From Gammaproteobacteria bacterium Milos-ODIII6 (GTDB lineage Bacteria; Pseudomonadota; Gammaproteobacteria; Chromatiales; Chromatiaceae): a DNA stretch of 64,000 nucleotides. A program made the translations under genes and the position numbers. Positions 1-8,954 of this stretch are shown piece by piece (the first letter of the stretch is position 1; each line of letters starts with the position of its first letter). A model generated the notes under the pieces. The model saw only the letters and a list, made by a program, of their open reading frames with translations. It was not told where the DNA came from and ran no database searches. The stretch spans positions 179,932 to 243,931 of the forward strand of contig JAPTHR010000005.1 of NCBI GenBank assembly GCA_029228645.1, in the 5' to 3' direction.

Positions 1-320
1 AAGACCAGCTTGGACACCCGGGCGCCGGTGAGTTCGGTACCGTTGGCCAAAGTATACGGGTAGCCCTGAGCGGTTCGGAGTTCATGGTTGGACAAGATCT
101 CCACGGTCTTGCGACGCTCGAACGCGCCCATGCCGTCGGGAATGCCGGGCGGCGTGTAGCCATTGACGGTCTCGCCAATGGTGAACACAGGCGTCGTAGC
201 CCAGGGGCCCAGTCCCTGAAGCTGTGCGGGCTCAGAGGTGCCGGCGTTGACGGCCATTGACACGGCCAGGGCGACAGCTGACAGGCCGAACTGGCGTGCG
301 AGCGACTTGGATTTCTGCAT
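1..320 (-). CDS. Secreted protein, N-terminal part (cut by window edge)
   Basis: The start codon is at 320 on the minus strand, preceded by GGGAGAT; the gene runs off the left edge, so only about 106 residues are seen. The N-terminus is a clear Sec signal peptide (basic MQKSKSLARQ, then a hydrophobic stretch ending in VNAG). The mature part contains an IPDGMGAF stretch, then LSNHELR and an NGTELTGARVS stretch. These resemble the start of PhoX/phytase-like secreted beta-propeller phosphatases, but that is a tentative inference from a fragment. Its position beside the type II secretion genes makes an exported substrate conceivable; nothing in the sequence proves it. Confidence 0.7.
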   Translation of the reverse strand, partial: MQKSKSLARQFGLSAVALAVSMAVNAGTSEPAQLQGLGPWATTPVFTIGETVNGYTPPGIPDGMGAFERRKTVEILSNHELRTAQGYPYTLANGTELTGARVSKLV

Positions 321-583
321 CGAATATCTCCCGGAATAAGGATCGATAAGGTTGATGAGCAAACTAGACGGACGGCTTGGTCTGACCGTCGCGATGGGAG
401 ATTAGGGTGCCCTTGTGAAGCTATCGTTGCGGTGATTTGAAGAATATGTGAATCGAGCGGAGTAGTGATCAGCGTGCCTGTGAAACGAGACGAAAACCGC
501 ACGAGAAAGCAGCACCTTGTGGCCTAATCAAGGCAAAAGTCGCGCCGTCCTGAACAGCTGCCATGGACCTGGATTGAACTCGA

Positions 584-1798
584 TCAGCGAATCAACTGGT
601 TCATCTCGAAGATGGGCAGCAGCATGGCAAGCACGATGATCAGCACGATCCCACCCATGACGAGGATCAGCACCGGTTCGAACAGGCTGAGCATCATCTC
701 GGTATTTGCCTCGATCTCGCCTTCCTGGTCTTCGGCAGCACTGCGCAGCATTTCGTTGAGATTGCCGGCGGTTTCGCCGCTGGCGATCAGGCTGAGGGTG
801 ATCGGCGGGATCCGCCCGGTTTTCTCGAGGGCCTTGTGCAACAGTTCCCCTTCACGAATGCGGCTCGCCGTTTCAGACAATGCCTCTCGGTAGGGAATGA
901 TGTCGAGCACGCCGGTTGCGATTCGCAGGCTGTCCAGTAGCGGCACCCCGCTGTCGACCAGGATGGCGAGCGTGCGGGCCAGACGGGCGGTCTGCAGAGT
1001 GCGAATGAAGCGTGCCACCAGGGGCAGCTTCAGCAGAAACTGGTGCCATGCGGCTCTCGGGACGGGCCGGGCGAGGGTCAGGCGCGCCGCGACGATCAGC
1101 AGACCCATTCCGGCCAGAAGCCATGGCCACCACGCCTGAAGGAAGTCACTCACGCCGATGAGTCCCCGGGTGAGCCCGGGCAACTGCTTTCCCGTGCCCT
1201 CGAACACGACCACGATTTCGGGTACCACGAAGTGCAGCAGTCCGATGACGACCAGCAACGAGACGATGGTGAGGATCAGCGGATAGACCAGCGCCGCCTG
1301 GGTCTTGCGCAGGAGTCGCTGCTGCCGACTCAAGTGATCCACCAGGCCGGTCAGAACCGCATCCAGCTTGCCGGTCGCCTCGCCCGCACCGACAGTGGCG
1401 CGATACAGCTCGTCAAAGGTGTGCGGATAGCGGGAGAGGGCGTCTGTCAGGCTGCGTCCTTCCAGGATCTGGGTTCGGATTTCCAATCCCAGGTTTCTCA
1501 GCGAGTTCGTTTCGGCCTGAGCGGCGATCGCCCGCAATGCCTCTTCGAGCGGCAGGCCGGAACGCAACAGGGTTGCAAGCTGCTGGGTGAAGAGATGCTT
1601 TTCCGCATGGGACAGCCCTTTGACCTTGCGAAGGGAGAAGACGGCATCATTGGATGCCTGGCTGATGGCCCGAACATGGATGGGATGCAGGCCCCGGTCG
1701 CGCAGGGACTGTCGCACCTGGCGGGGCGAGTCGGCCTCCATCGTGCCCTCACGTTTCTTGCCATCAGCCTCCAGTGCCGAGTAGTGAAAGGCACCCAT
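584..1798 (-). CDS. gspF: Type II secretion inner-membrane platform protein GspF
   Basis: Polytopic inner-membrane protein that anchors the assembly ATPase GspE and the growing pseudopilus. At 404 residues it has the usual family length. Two homologous T2SSF cytoplasmic domains lie at roughly 70-190 and 272-395, with hydrophobic segments near 167-195, 223-243 and 369-399. Typical family stretches are QQLATLLRSGLPLEEAL and ARTLAILVDSGVPLLDSL. The ATG overlaps the TGA of gspE (ATGA), so the two are translationally coupled. It is the last gene of the leftward gspC-D-E-F arm. Confidence 0.97.
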   Translation of the reverse strand: MGAFHYSALEADGKKREGTMEADSPRQVRQSLRDRGLHPIHVRAISQASNDAVFSLRKVKGLSHAEKHLFTQQLATLLRSGLPLEEALRAIAAQAETNSLRNLGLEIRTQILEGRSLTDALSRYPHTFDELYRATVGAGEATGKLDAVLTGLVDHLSRQQRLLRKTQAALVYPLILTIVSLLVVIGLLHFVVPEIVVVFEGTGKQLPGLTRGLIGVSDFLQAWWPWLLAGMGLLIVAARLTLARPVPRAAWHQFLLKLPLVARFIRTLQTARLARTLAILVDSGVPLLDSLRIATGVLDIIPYREALSETASRIREGELLHKALEKTGRIPPITLSLIASGETAGNLNEMLRSAAEDQEGEIEANTEMMLSLFEPVLILVMGGIVLIIVLAMLLPIFEMNQLIR

Positions 1799-3279
1799 CA
1801 GCTGATGCCGCGCATGATTCTGAGGGCCTCCTCCGGGCTGGTCTCCCCGTTTAGAACCGCTTCCCGGGCCTTGAAACGGAGCGTCTGCTTGTGAGCGAGC
1901 TGCTCGCCGAGTAGCTCGGAATCCCCTTTGCCCAGGCTGATCCCATTACGCATGCCATCGTCCACGATGAGGATCTCGTAGATCCCGAAACGGCCACGAT
2001 AGCCGAGATGGTTGCAGTGGTTGCACCCGACCGGATGATGCAGGCGTGAATCGGCCTGATCGATTTCAAATTCGCGACGCTCGGGTTCGCTTGCAGGGCG
2101 TGATTCGCTGCAATGAGGACACAGCCGGCGTACCAGCCGCTGGGCGATCACGCCGGCCAGACTGGAGCCGATGAGGAACGGCTCCACCCCCATGTCACGC
2201 AGGCGGGTAACGGCGCCGATCGCGGTGTTGGTGTGCAGGGTCGAGAGCACCAGGTGACCGGTCAGGCTCGCCTGAACGGCAATCTCGGCGGTCTCGCGAT
2301 CCCGAATCTCCCCGACCATTACCACGTCCGGATCCTGGCGCAGCATGGCGCGAAGACCACCGGCGAAGGTCATGCCGATCTTGCTGTTGACCTGGGTCTG
2401 GCCAATGCCGGCAATGTCGTATTCGATAGGATCCTCGACGGTCATGATGTTTCGCCGGCCGTCGTTGATCTCGCTCAGGGCGGCATACAGGGTCGTGGTC
2501 TTGCCCGAGCCCGTTGGTCCGGTCACCAGAACGATGCCATGCGGTTGCTGGATGAGTCCGTTCAGCCTCGTGAGGTCACCCCTCGCCAGGCCCAACTGCG
2601 ACAGATCCAGCCGCCCCGCCTGTTTGTCCAGCAGCCGCAGTACCAGCCGTTCACCGTGGTTCGAGGGCAGAGTGGAGACCCGCACATCGACCGGACGGCC
2701 GGCGACACGCAGGGTTATACGACCATCCTGTGGTAGTCGCTTTTCGGCGATATCCAACCTGGCCATGACCTTGATGCGTGATGCGACCTGGGGCGCCAGG
2801 CGGCTGTTTGTGCGCAGCTTTTCCGCGAGATGTCCATCGATGCGGAAACGCACCACAAGATCCGCTTCGAAGGGTTCCAGATGCACATCCGAGGCGCCAT
2901 CACGAATCGCTTCGAACAGGAGTGCATTGATGAATCGAATGACGGGCGCCTCATCCGCACTTTCCAGCAGGTCATCGGCCGGCAGTTGTGCGGCCGCGTC
3001 CTCCAGCCCCATCTCCTGGTGCAGGCTCTGCGAGATGTTATTGGCATCCCCGGCCCCCTCTCCGTAAAGTGCACCCAGGCGCTCATCGAAGTTGGATTCA
3101 TCGAGCAACTCGATATCGAAACGACGGCGCAGAACCCTTTGCAGCTCCAAAACGACATGCAACTCCGGGGAAGCGCGGCTGATCACTCGTGCCCGATCCG
3201 TATCGAGCGACGCCACAGCCACACCCTGGCGGCGGGCAAAGGCATACGGCAGGCGGACATTGTCAGGCGCGGCGCTCAT
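1798..3279 (-). CDS. gspE: Type II secretion assembly ATPase GspE
   Basis: Cytoplasmic hexameric ATPase that powers pseudopilus assembly. The 493-residue protein has the N-terminal GspL-binding domain (about 1-100), a central domain, and the secretion ATPase core: Walker A GPTGSGKT at about 255-262, the Asp box near DVHLEP (about 131), Walker B around 316-325 (DPDVVMVGEIRD) and the His box near 341-350. A C4 zinc motif is visible as C387/C390 and C419/C422, as in classical GspE. Its start overlaps the gspD stop (ATGA) and its stop overlaps the gspF start. Confidence 0.98.
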   Translation of the reverse strand: MSAAPDNVRLPYAFARRQGVAVASLDTDRARVISRASPELHVVLELQRVLRRRFDIELLDESNFDERLGALYGEGAGDANNISQSLHQEMGLEDAAAQLPADDLLESADEAPVIRFINALLFEAIRDGASDVHLEPFEADLVVRFRIDGHLAEKLRTNSRLAPQVASRIKVMARLDIAEKRLPQDGRITLRVAGRPVDVRVSTLPSNHGERLVLRLLDKQAGRLDLSQLGLARGDLTRLNGLIQQPHGIVLVTGPTGSGKTTTLYAALSEINDGRRNIMTVEDPIEYDIAGIGQTQVNSKIGMTFAGGLRAMLRQDPDVVMVGEIRDRETAEIAVQASLTGHLVLSTLHTNTAIGAVTRLRDMGVEPFLIGSSLAGVIAQRLVRRLCPHCSESRPASEPERREFEIDQADSRLHHPVGCNHCNHLGYRGRFGIYEILIVDDGMRNGISLGKGDSELLGEQLAHKQTLRFKAREAVLNGETSPEEALRIMRGIS

Positions 3280-5288
3280 TCCACGGAGAAAGGAAAAGAG
3301 GATTCGGGCTCGTACTCGAAAGAAACGCCCTTCCAGCGGCTCGCGCCGTTTTCCGGAGACGGTGTCGCGGGGAGCGAAATAATCGGCTTATCCGGATCTG
3401 GCGGATAAGCGGGAAGCGTGGCGGCACGCTGCTTTGGCAGCAGGGCAGGGGCGCGCTGTGCGTCGTTATCCTCAAGCTGCAGCTGCCGCATCTGCTGGTA
3501 GCGTTGCTGTGCCAAGGCAGTGCGTCGTCCATCCCGCCCGAGTATGGTCGGTCTCAGGAAGACCACCAGGTTCTTGCGGGACTGGGTGGAGCGTCGTGAG
3601 GTGAAGATTTCACCCACGATCGGAATGCTCCCGACCACCGGAACGGCAGATTTCTGCTCTGCGACATCGTCCGAGATCAATCCGCCCAGGGCGATGATCT
3701 CACCGTCGTCTACTTGAACCGTGGTCTCGATGGTGCGCTCGGTCGTGATGAAGCCGGCACTGGTGTCGGTTTTGACCGCGGACACCTCCTGGCGAATCTC
3801 AAGCCGGACGTTATTGCCCTCGTTTATCTGCGGGGTAACGGTGAGTTTGATCCCGACATCCTTGCGTTCGATGGTCTGGAAGGGATTGGTGTCGTTGCCG
3901 CTGTCGTTGGTGAACTGACCCGTGATGATCGGTACGTTTTCGCCAACCAGGATGTAGGCCTGTTTGTTGTCGAGCGTTACCACGGTGGGCGTGGAGAGTA
4001 TCTTGGTGGCGCTGTCGGTAGCCAGAGCCTTCAGCAGGGCGCGCAGATTGTTGGCTGCGAAATAGCCGATACTGATGCCAGGCCCCAGGGTTGCCGGAAA
4101 GGCCTCGAGTGAAGAGGTCGCCGAGTTGGCGACCTGGGCAATGCTGGTAACGCCAAACCCATTGCCCGGCATGGAGGTCTGCCATTCCAGACCGAGTTCA
4201 GCGGCCTTGTCGCTGGAGATTTCGGCGATGATCCCCTCCACCTGGACCTGTTCGCGTGGCACGTCCAGCTTCGCGATCACCGATTGCAGCTCGGACATGA
4301 TTTCCCCGGGTGCTGTGATGATCAGGGCATTGGTGGCCTCGTCAGCAAGGATCTCGTAGCCCCCCCCGCCCGAGGTTTCCGCGCTGGCAGCTGCCAGTTT
4401 GTCACCCAGCCCCTTCAGGACCTTCTGCAGCTCGGGTGCCACGGCATGATTCAGAAAAATGACCTGAGCGCCGCGGGTATTGGCAGCGGGTACGTCAAGG
4501 CGTTTGACCAGTTCGTGCACCCGTTTGCGCTCATCGGAAGAGCCGCCGATCAGGATGCTATTGGTGTGACTGAAGGCGACCAGGTTCGGTGAGGAACGTT
4601 CGCCGCCGCCTCGTTTCGATTGATCCTTGAGCAGGGAGCGCAGCGTTCTGACGGCCTGGTGAGCATCGAGGTGAGTCAGCTCGATCTTTTCCACGTCCTG
4701 GTAGGAACCCCCGTCGATGCGGGCAATGATCCGGGCCATCCGCTGGACGGTTGCAGCGGTCCCGGCAAGCACGATCATCCTTGCCTCCGGATGACTGGAC
4801 ATATGAGCACTCGAGGGGAGCAGGGGTCCGAGTGTCGAGACCGCATCCTTTACATCGATGTTCTGCACTTGAACGATGCGCGTGACCAACTCGTCGCCGA
4901 TCGCACGTTGGTCGAAACCGGACGTCACCTGCTTGATAAGCGCATCCGGGACGATCTTTATGACATCCCCCGCGGGGACCGCTGCATATCCATTCACCTG
5001 CAGGGTTGAAAGGAAAATCTGGTGAATCTGCTCAGCGCTGGAGCGAGTGGCGGTTATGACCGTGATGCGGCCCTTCACGCGGGGGTCGATGACAAAGTTC
5101 TGACCAGTGATCTCGGCAACGGTCTTTATGAATACGCCGATGTCGACATCATTCAGGTTGAGCGTGAAATCCTCGGCGACCTGCTTCGCGGCTACGCCAG
5201 GAGTCGTCAGTTGAGAAAGCAATAGACAGTAGCAAAGGCCTCTGCGCAGTGCCCTGTGAAGGAAACGGATTCGGCGGGAGAGAGACAT
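3276..5288 (-). CDS. gspD: Type II secretion outer-membrane secretin GspD
   Basis: Forms the outer-membrane channel of the T2SS. The 670-residue precursor starts with a basic segment and hydrophobic signal peptide ending near GVAAKQV. It then carries the N0 domain (starting FTLNLNDVDIGVFIKTVAE), three N1-N3 repeats (including the N3 GSSDERKRVHELVKRLD) and the C-terminal secretin domain with the VPVVGSIPIVGEIF signature followed by NLVVFLRPTIL. The last about 60 residues are Pro/Gln/Ala-rich and could bind a pilotin, but no pilotin gene is seen here. It sits between gspC and gspE in the same leftward operon. Confidence 0.97.
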   Translation of the reverse strand: MSLSRRIRFLHRALRRGLCYCLLLSQLTTPGVAAKQVAEDFTLNLNDVDIGVFIKTVAEITGQNFVIDPRVKGRITVITATRSSAEQIHQIFLSTLQVNGYAAVPAGDVIKIVPDALIKQVTSGFDQRAIGDELVTRIVQVQNIDVKDAVSTLGPLLPSSAHMSSHPEARMIVLAGTAATVQRMARIIARIDGGSYQDVEKIELTHLDAHQAVRTLRSLLKDQSKRGGGERSSPNLVAFSHTNSILIGGSSDERKRVHELVKRLDVPAANTRGAQVIFLNHAVAPELQKVLKGLGDKLAAASAETSGGGGYEILADEATNALIITAPGEIMSELQSVIAKLDVPREQVQVEGIIAEISSDKAAELGLEWQTSMPGNGFGVTSIAQVANSATSSLEAFPATLGPGISIGYFAANNLRALLKALATDSATKILSTPTVVTLDNKQAYILVGENVPIITGQFTNDSGNDTNPFQTIERKDVGIKLTVTPQINEGNNVRLEIRQEVSAVKTDTSAGFITTERTIETTVQVDDGEIIALGGLISDDVAEQKSAVPVVGSIPIVGEIFTSRRSTQSRKNLVVFLRPTILGRDGRRTALAQQRYQQMRQLQLEDNDAQRAPALLPKQRAATLPAYPPDPDKPIISLPATPSPENGASRWKGVSFEYEPESSFPFSVE

Positions 5289-5320
5289 GCCGGCTTACAC
5301 TCGGAAGAAAAGGATCAGAC

Positions 5321-5869
5321 TCAGTCTTCATAGTCCGTGGAATAACCACGAACACCGGGATTGAGAGCGAAGCGGTCGCTTGGTGTAGACCTTCCATGGT
5401 TGCTGTGGGCAGTCGTTCGCGGAGAGCTCAAGGTAATCGATTGGTGGCTGCCGTCATGACTCACCACAATGTGAGAGGCGTGGATTTCCAATAGCTCGGC
5501 GTCGTCTCCGATCCTGTCACCCACTCTCACCCGGCGTATTTCACCCGCTTCAGCAACAATGGCCGCGCCGCGGATGTTTCCGGACAAGTGCAGGATGCCC
5601 CGCAGTTCAACATCCAGTTCTCTGGCGTTTGTCTGTTCACGCTCGGCCGAAGCCCGGGTCGAGGCGATCGCTTCGAAGGGGTTGCTGTCCAGAAGAATCG
5701 AGTCCCTGACGGAAGCTGATGCCGTCTTCTGCGCATGCGACTCTGCCGGGGCAGTTTGCAGGAGGTTGGAAAACGCCGGGAGCACTGGGAAGCGAGATGC
5801 CGTGACCAGGATCACGGCGAAAGCGGCGACAAGGACTGCCAAGCGTGAAGGTTCAATCGTCAGCTTCAT
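5321..5869 (-). CDS. gspC: Type II secretion protein GspC (short form)
   Basis: Inner-membrane protein linking the platform to the secretin. The start at 5869 is chosen because AAGGAG lies 5 bases upstream; a start at 5899 is in frame but has no such site. The 182-residue protein has a short cytoplasmic end, one membrane segment (about 11-30) and a periplasmic homology region near 85-150 (DVELRGILHLSGNIRGAAIV, then VRVGDRI), the part that contacts the secretin N0 domain. No PDZ domain follows, unlike enterobacterial GspC. The first gene of the leftward arm, it diverges from gspG. Confidence 0.85.
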   Translation of the reverse strand: MKLTIEPSRLAVLVAAFAVILVTASRFPVLPAFSNLLQTAPAESHAQKTASASVRDSILLDSNPFEAIASTRASAEREQTNARELDVELRGILHLSGNIRGAAIVAEAGEIRRVRVGDRIGDDAELLEIHASHIVVSHDGSHQSITLSSPRTTAHSNHGRSTPSDRFALNPGVRGYSTDYED

Positions 5870-6102
5870 TACACTCCTTGGCCGGGTAGCAGTCGTCAAA
5901 ACCTGTCATCAACGGCCTCTGCCAGCTGTGATGGGTCACGACGTTGCCTGCACAAAAGCAATAACCCCGCAAATCTAGTCGTGCCGCATGACAGAATCAT
6001 TAAGCGCTTCGCTGGGGCGGTTTCTTCGGGAACGTCATATTTCGGTAACTGCCTCGTCATACCATCCGGGTGCTTGAGCCGTTCCGTTTCCAGAGGCTGG
6101 TT

Positions 6103-6555
6103 GTGCAGAGACCATTCAAATTGACGAACCTTCCACCCGCGGGTGGATTCACCTTGATAGAGATCATGGTGGTGGTGGTGATACTGGGAATCCTGGCGGC
6201 TGTTGTGGTGCCAGAGGTGATGAGCCGTCCGGCCGAGGCGCGCATCAACAAAGCCAAACAGGACATCCGTGCTATCGATTCGGCTCTACGACTCTACAAA
6301 CTGGACAACTTTCACTATCCAAGCACCGAGCAGGGGCTGCAGGCGCTGAAGACGCAGCCGGAGGGGTTGCCTGAGGGAGCCAACTGGAAGAAGGAGGGCT
6401 ACATTGGCCGGCTGCCCAAGGATCCCTGGGGGAGACCGTACCTGTACCTCTCACCGGGCCTGCAAGGGGAATTCGATCTCTACACCCTGGGCGCGGACGG
6501 GGTAAAAGGCGGCGTCGATGAGAACACGGATCTTGCCAACTGGCAGATCGACTGA
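6103..6555 (+). CDS. gspG: Type II secretion major pseudopilin GspG
   Basis: Major subunit of the periplasmic pseudopilus. The prepilin cleavage motif is GG^FTLIEIMVVVVILGILAA with Glu+5. The mature part has the family-typical DIRAIDSALRLYKLDN segment, the LPKDPWGRPYLY motif and a C-terminal calcium-loop region (TLGADGVKGG near the end). GTG at 6103 is preferred because AGAGG lies six bases upstream; an in-frame GTG at 6070 would give an 11-residue longer leader. First gene of the rightward arm; gspH starts inside its 3' end. Confidence 0.95.
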   Translation: MQRPFKLTNLPPAGGFTLIEIMVVVVILGILAAVVVPEVMSRPAEARINKAKQDIRAIDSALRLYKLDNFHYPSTEQGLQALKTQPEGLPEGANWKKEGYIGRLPKDPWGRPYLYLSPGLQGEFDLYTLGADGVKGGVDENTDLANWQID

Positions 6556-7072
6556 GCCTGCAAGCCGCAACCGTCAGATCGAGTCCGGATTCACACTGAT
6601 CGAGCTGTTGGTTGTCGTCACGATTGTCGGGGTTCTCGCCAGCAGCGTCGTGCTTTCGATCGGTTTGGTCAGCCGGGATCGGCAACTTGCGTCTGAGGCG
6701 GAACGCTTGGGGCAGGTCATAGAATACGCGTCCAGCACAGCGATATTCCGTGGCGTCCGGGTGGCGCTTGACTTGAAGTCCGACGGTTACACCGCAAGCC
6801 ACACTGGAGGGAAGGAATGGATGGCCTTTCCGGAGAGCTATCCCATGTTCCGGCCGCACACCCTTCCTTCGACGCTCGAGCTGCATGCGCAGGTCCCGGC
6901 CAGAAGTGACGAAGACCGCGGGACGCGTTTGGTTTTCCTCCCGGAGGGCTTGGCCGAACCCGCGGTGCTCGAATTGGTTGATGTTCTCGAAGGCAGCCGG
7001 GCAATCCTTGCGGTCTCCAGCATGGGTGACCTCGAGGTCGAGTATCACTCGCCGGAGCCGGTAAAAGAATGA
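6518..7072 (+). CDS. gspH: Type II secretion minor pseudopilin GspH
   Basis: Minor pseudopilin of the T2SS tip. The 184-residue precursor has a basic leader of about 24 residues and the processing motif SG^FTLIELLVVVTIVGVLAS with Glu+5, then a GspH/FimT-like globular domain. The start codon lies 38 bases inside gspG, in a different frame, so translation is likely coupled. The end overlaps the gspI start by four bases (ATGA). The rest of the sequence is poorly conserved, so the assignment rests on the prepilin motif, length and order. Confidence 0.88.
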   Translation: MRTRILPTGRSTEPASRNRQIESGFTLIELLVVVTIVGVLASSVVLSIGLVSRDRQLASEAERLGQVIEYASSTAIFRGVRVALDLKSDGYTASHTGGKEWMAFPESYPMFRPHTLPSTLELHAQVPARSDEDRGTRLVFLPEGLAEPAVLELVDVLEGSRAILAVSSMGDLEVEYHSPEPVKE

Positions 7073-7446
7073 GCCGGGACAAAGGCTTCTCACTGCTGGA
7101 GGTGATGGTTGCACTCGCCGTCCTTGGGCTTGTGCTCGCCGGCGCTGTGCGCGCCGTGGGCACCTTCGCTTTCAATCACGAGCATCTCAGAGACAAGACG
7201 CTGGCCCAGTGGGTGGCTGCGAACCAGCTGATCGAGAGCCAACTGAATGCGTTCGAATCCGCGGGCGACGAGAAGTCGGGCACGGAACGAATGGGTGGAC
7301 GAACCTGGAGGTGGGTTCGAACGATCGAATCGACGCCAAGGGACCAATTGCAAGCGATCGGCGTGGAAGTCTTTCTGGCAGACGGTCAGGAACAGCCGAT
7401 TGCCCGTCTGGAGGGGCTTCGCCTGACGAAGCAGTCCGGGTCGTGA
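7069..7446 (+). CDS. gspI: Type II secretion minor pseudopilin GspI
   Basis: Minor pseudopilin that initiates tip assembly with GspJ and GspK. The 125-residue precursor has a very short leader, MSRDKG^FSLLEVMVALAVLG, with Glu+5, and the family stretches LAQWVAANQLIE and RTWRWVRTIE. Its length is typical for GspI. ATGA overlap with gspH upstream; the downstream gspJ start GTG overlaps its TGA. Position in the G-H-I-J-K order supports the call. Confidence 0.93.
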   Translation: MSRDKGFSLLEVMVALAVLGLVLAGAVRAVGTFAFNHEHLRDKTLAQWVAANQLIESQLNAFESAGDEKSGTERMGGRTWRWVRTIESTPRDQLQAIGVEVFLADGQEQPIARLEGLRLTKQSGS

Positions 7447-8036
7447 GTCAAACCCGGGGATTCACACTGCTCGAGCTCGTTGTGGCCGTGGCCGTTTTCG
7501 GTGTGATGGCAGCCGTCGCTTATGCGGGACTGAATTCGATCGCATTGCAGGAACGGCAGTTGCTGCAGCATGCGCAGGCGCTGGCAAAGATTCAGAAGGC
7601 GTTGTTCCTGCTGGGAAATGACCTGATGCATGCGACGCCGCGAAGCGTTCGGGATGAGTTGGGGTCTCCCGAGCCAGCTCTGCTCGGAGAGCCAGCCGGT
7701 AACTCGCTTGCCTTTACACCCGCGACCTCAACCGATGCGAACGACAGCGGCTTGATCAGGGTCGAGTACGCTCAGTTTGGCGGGACGTTGCAAAGGCGGT
7801 TGTGGCAAACCCTTGATAGGACACCAGGGACTCGGCCTCTGAGTCACGATCTGCTTGAGGGAATCGAGTTGCTGGAGTTCCGCTACTTCGGGCCAACAGG
7901 GTGGCGCAACAGTTGGCCCATCGACACAATCTCGGAAGCCGATTTGAGGTCCCTGCCACTGGCAGTTGAAATCGTAATCGAGACGCGCGACGACGAACGG
8001 TACCGCCGGGTCTTTCGCGTGGCCGGATCGGGATAA
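7443..8036 (+). CDS. gspJ: Type II secretion minor pseudopilin GspJ
   Basis: Minor pseudopilin forming the tip complex with GspI and GspK. The start is GTG at 7443, overlapping the gspI stop (GTGA), which gives a short leader VSQTRG^FTLLELVVAVAVFG; the frame is open further upstream but that part is the shadow of gspI. The 197-residue protein has the typical LRVEYAQFGGTLQRRLW-like core and the C-terminal LPLAVEIVIET segment seen in GspJ. It ends five bases before gspK. Confidence 0.92.
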   Translation: MSQTRGFTLLELVVAVAVFGVMAAVAYAGLNSIALQERQLLQHAQALAKIQKALFLLGNDLMHATPRSVRDELGSPEPALLGEPAGNSLAFTPATSTDANDSGLIRVEYAQFGGTLQRRLWQTLDRTPGTRPLSHDLLEGIELLEFRYFGPTGWRNSWPIDTISEADLRSLPLAVEIVIETRDDERYRRVFRVAGSG

Positions 8037-8041
8037 TCGGG

Positions 8042-8953
8042 ATGTTGCAGCGCAAGCAACGGGGGATCGCACTACTGACCGCCATGATCGTGGCGTTCCT
8101 CTGTGTCGCTATCGGGGTTGAATTGGGCGTGCGGCAACAGCTCCTTATTTCGGTTACGGATGCATTGCTCGGGTCGGAGACGGCAATGCGTGCCCGGAGA
8201 GATCTCGAGATGGCGGCGATATACCAGCTGCGTGAAGCACAAAAGCAGGACCCCGGGGCGCTGGTCGATTCGCGCGTCGAGCTCCCCGCAGTGAATGGCG
8301 GCTGGACAGGTTATGGCGAACTTCTGCCACTGCAGAACGGCTTCAATGTCAACGATCTGCATCCCTCCAGCGAGGCCAGTGAACAGGCCGAGGCACGTTT
8401 GCGGCGGCTTTTGTCCGAACTGGGGCTGGACCCGGGCTTCGCAAACGCGGTCGGGGACTGGGTCGATCCCGACTCGGAGCGCCGTCATCCCCAGGGCGCT
8501 GAAGACGATGTGTATATCGGTATGCAGGAGGGTTACCGTGCGGCCAATGATCAGCTGGTCCGGGTGGAGGAATTGAAGCGGGTGAGCGGTATGACCCCGA
8601 CCCTGTTCGCCCGGCTGTCTCCTTTTATTGCCAGCCTTCCGACGAATACGCCGGTGAATGTCAACACCGCCCCAAAAGAGGTGCTGCTGTTGCTTTCTCC
8701 GGATATGACCCTCGGACATGCGAACGCGATTATCGAGAGAAGGCGGGAGGCGCCTTTCCAGGCAGTCGAAGATGTCCTGCAACTGCCGAATCTTTCCGGT
8801 TTGGCAATCGACGCGAACGACATGACCGTTGAGAGCAGCCACTACCGCTTGACCACCACGGTGACGGTTGGAGATCGGACGTACCGATGGGTCTCACATC
8901 TGCATGTGGAATCGGATCACTACCAGGTCCTTCGATTCCCGGGGGAGGTTTGA
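8042..8953 (+). CDS. gspK: Type II secretion minor pseudopilin GspK
   Basis: Large minor pseudopilin that caps the pseudopilus. The 303-residue protein starts MLQRKQRG^IALLTAMIVAFL; as usual for GspK the position after the cleavage site lacks the Glu+5 of other pseudopilins. The core contains GFNVNDLHP, the acidic VGDWVDPDSERR stretch, and two SAM-like/helix-hairpin stretches (VNVNTAPKEVLLLLSP; AIIERRREAPFQAVEDVL). It lies between gspJ and gspL in the rightward arm. Confidence 0.95.
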   Translation: MLQRKQRGIALLTAMIVAFLCVAIGVELGVRQQLLISVTDALLGSETAMRARRDLEMAAIYQLREAQKQDPGALVDSRVELPAVNGGWTGYGELLPLQNGFNVNDLHPSSEASEQAEARLRRLLSELGLDPGFANAVGDWVDPDSERRHPQGAEDDVYIGMQEGYRAANDQLVRVEELKRVSGMTPTLFARLSPFIASLPTNTPVNVNTAPKEVLLLLSPDMTLGHANAIIERRREAPFQAVEDVLQLPNLSGLAIDANDMTVESSHYRLTTTVTVGDRTYRWVSHLHVESDHYQVLRFPGEV

Positions 8954-8954
8954 G

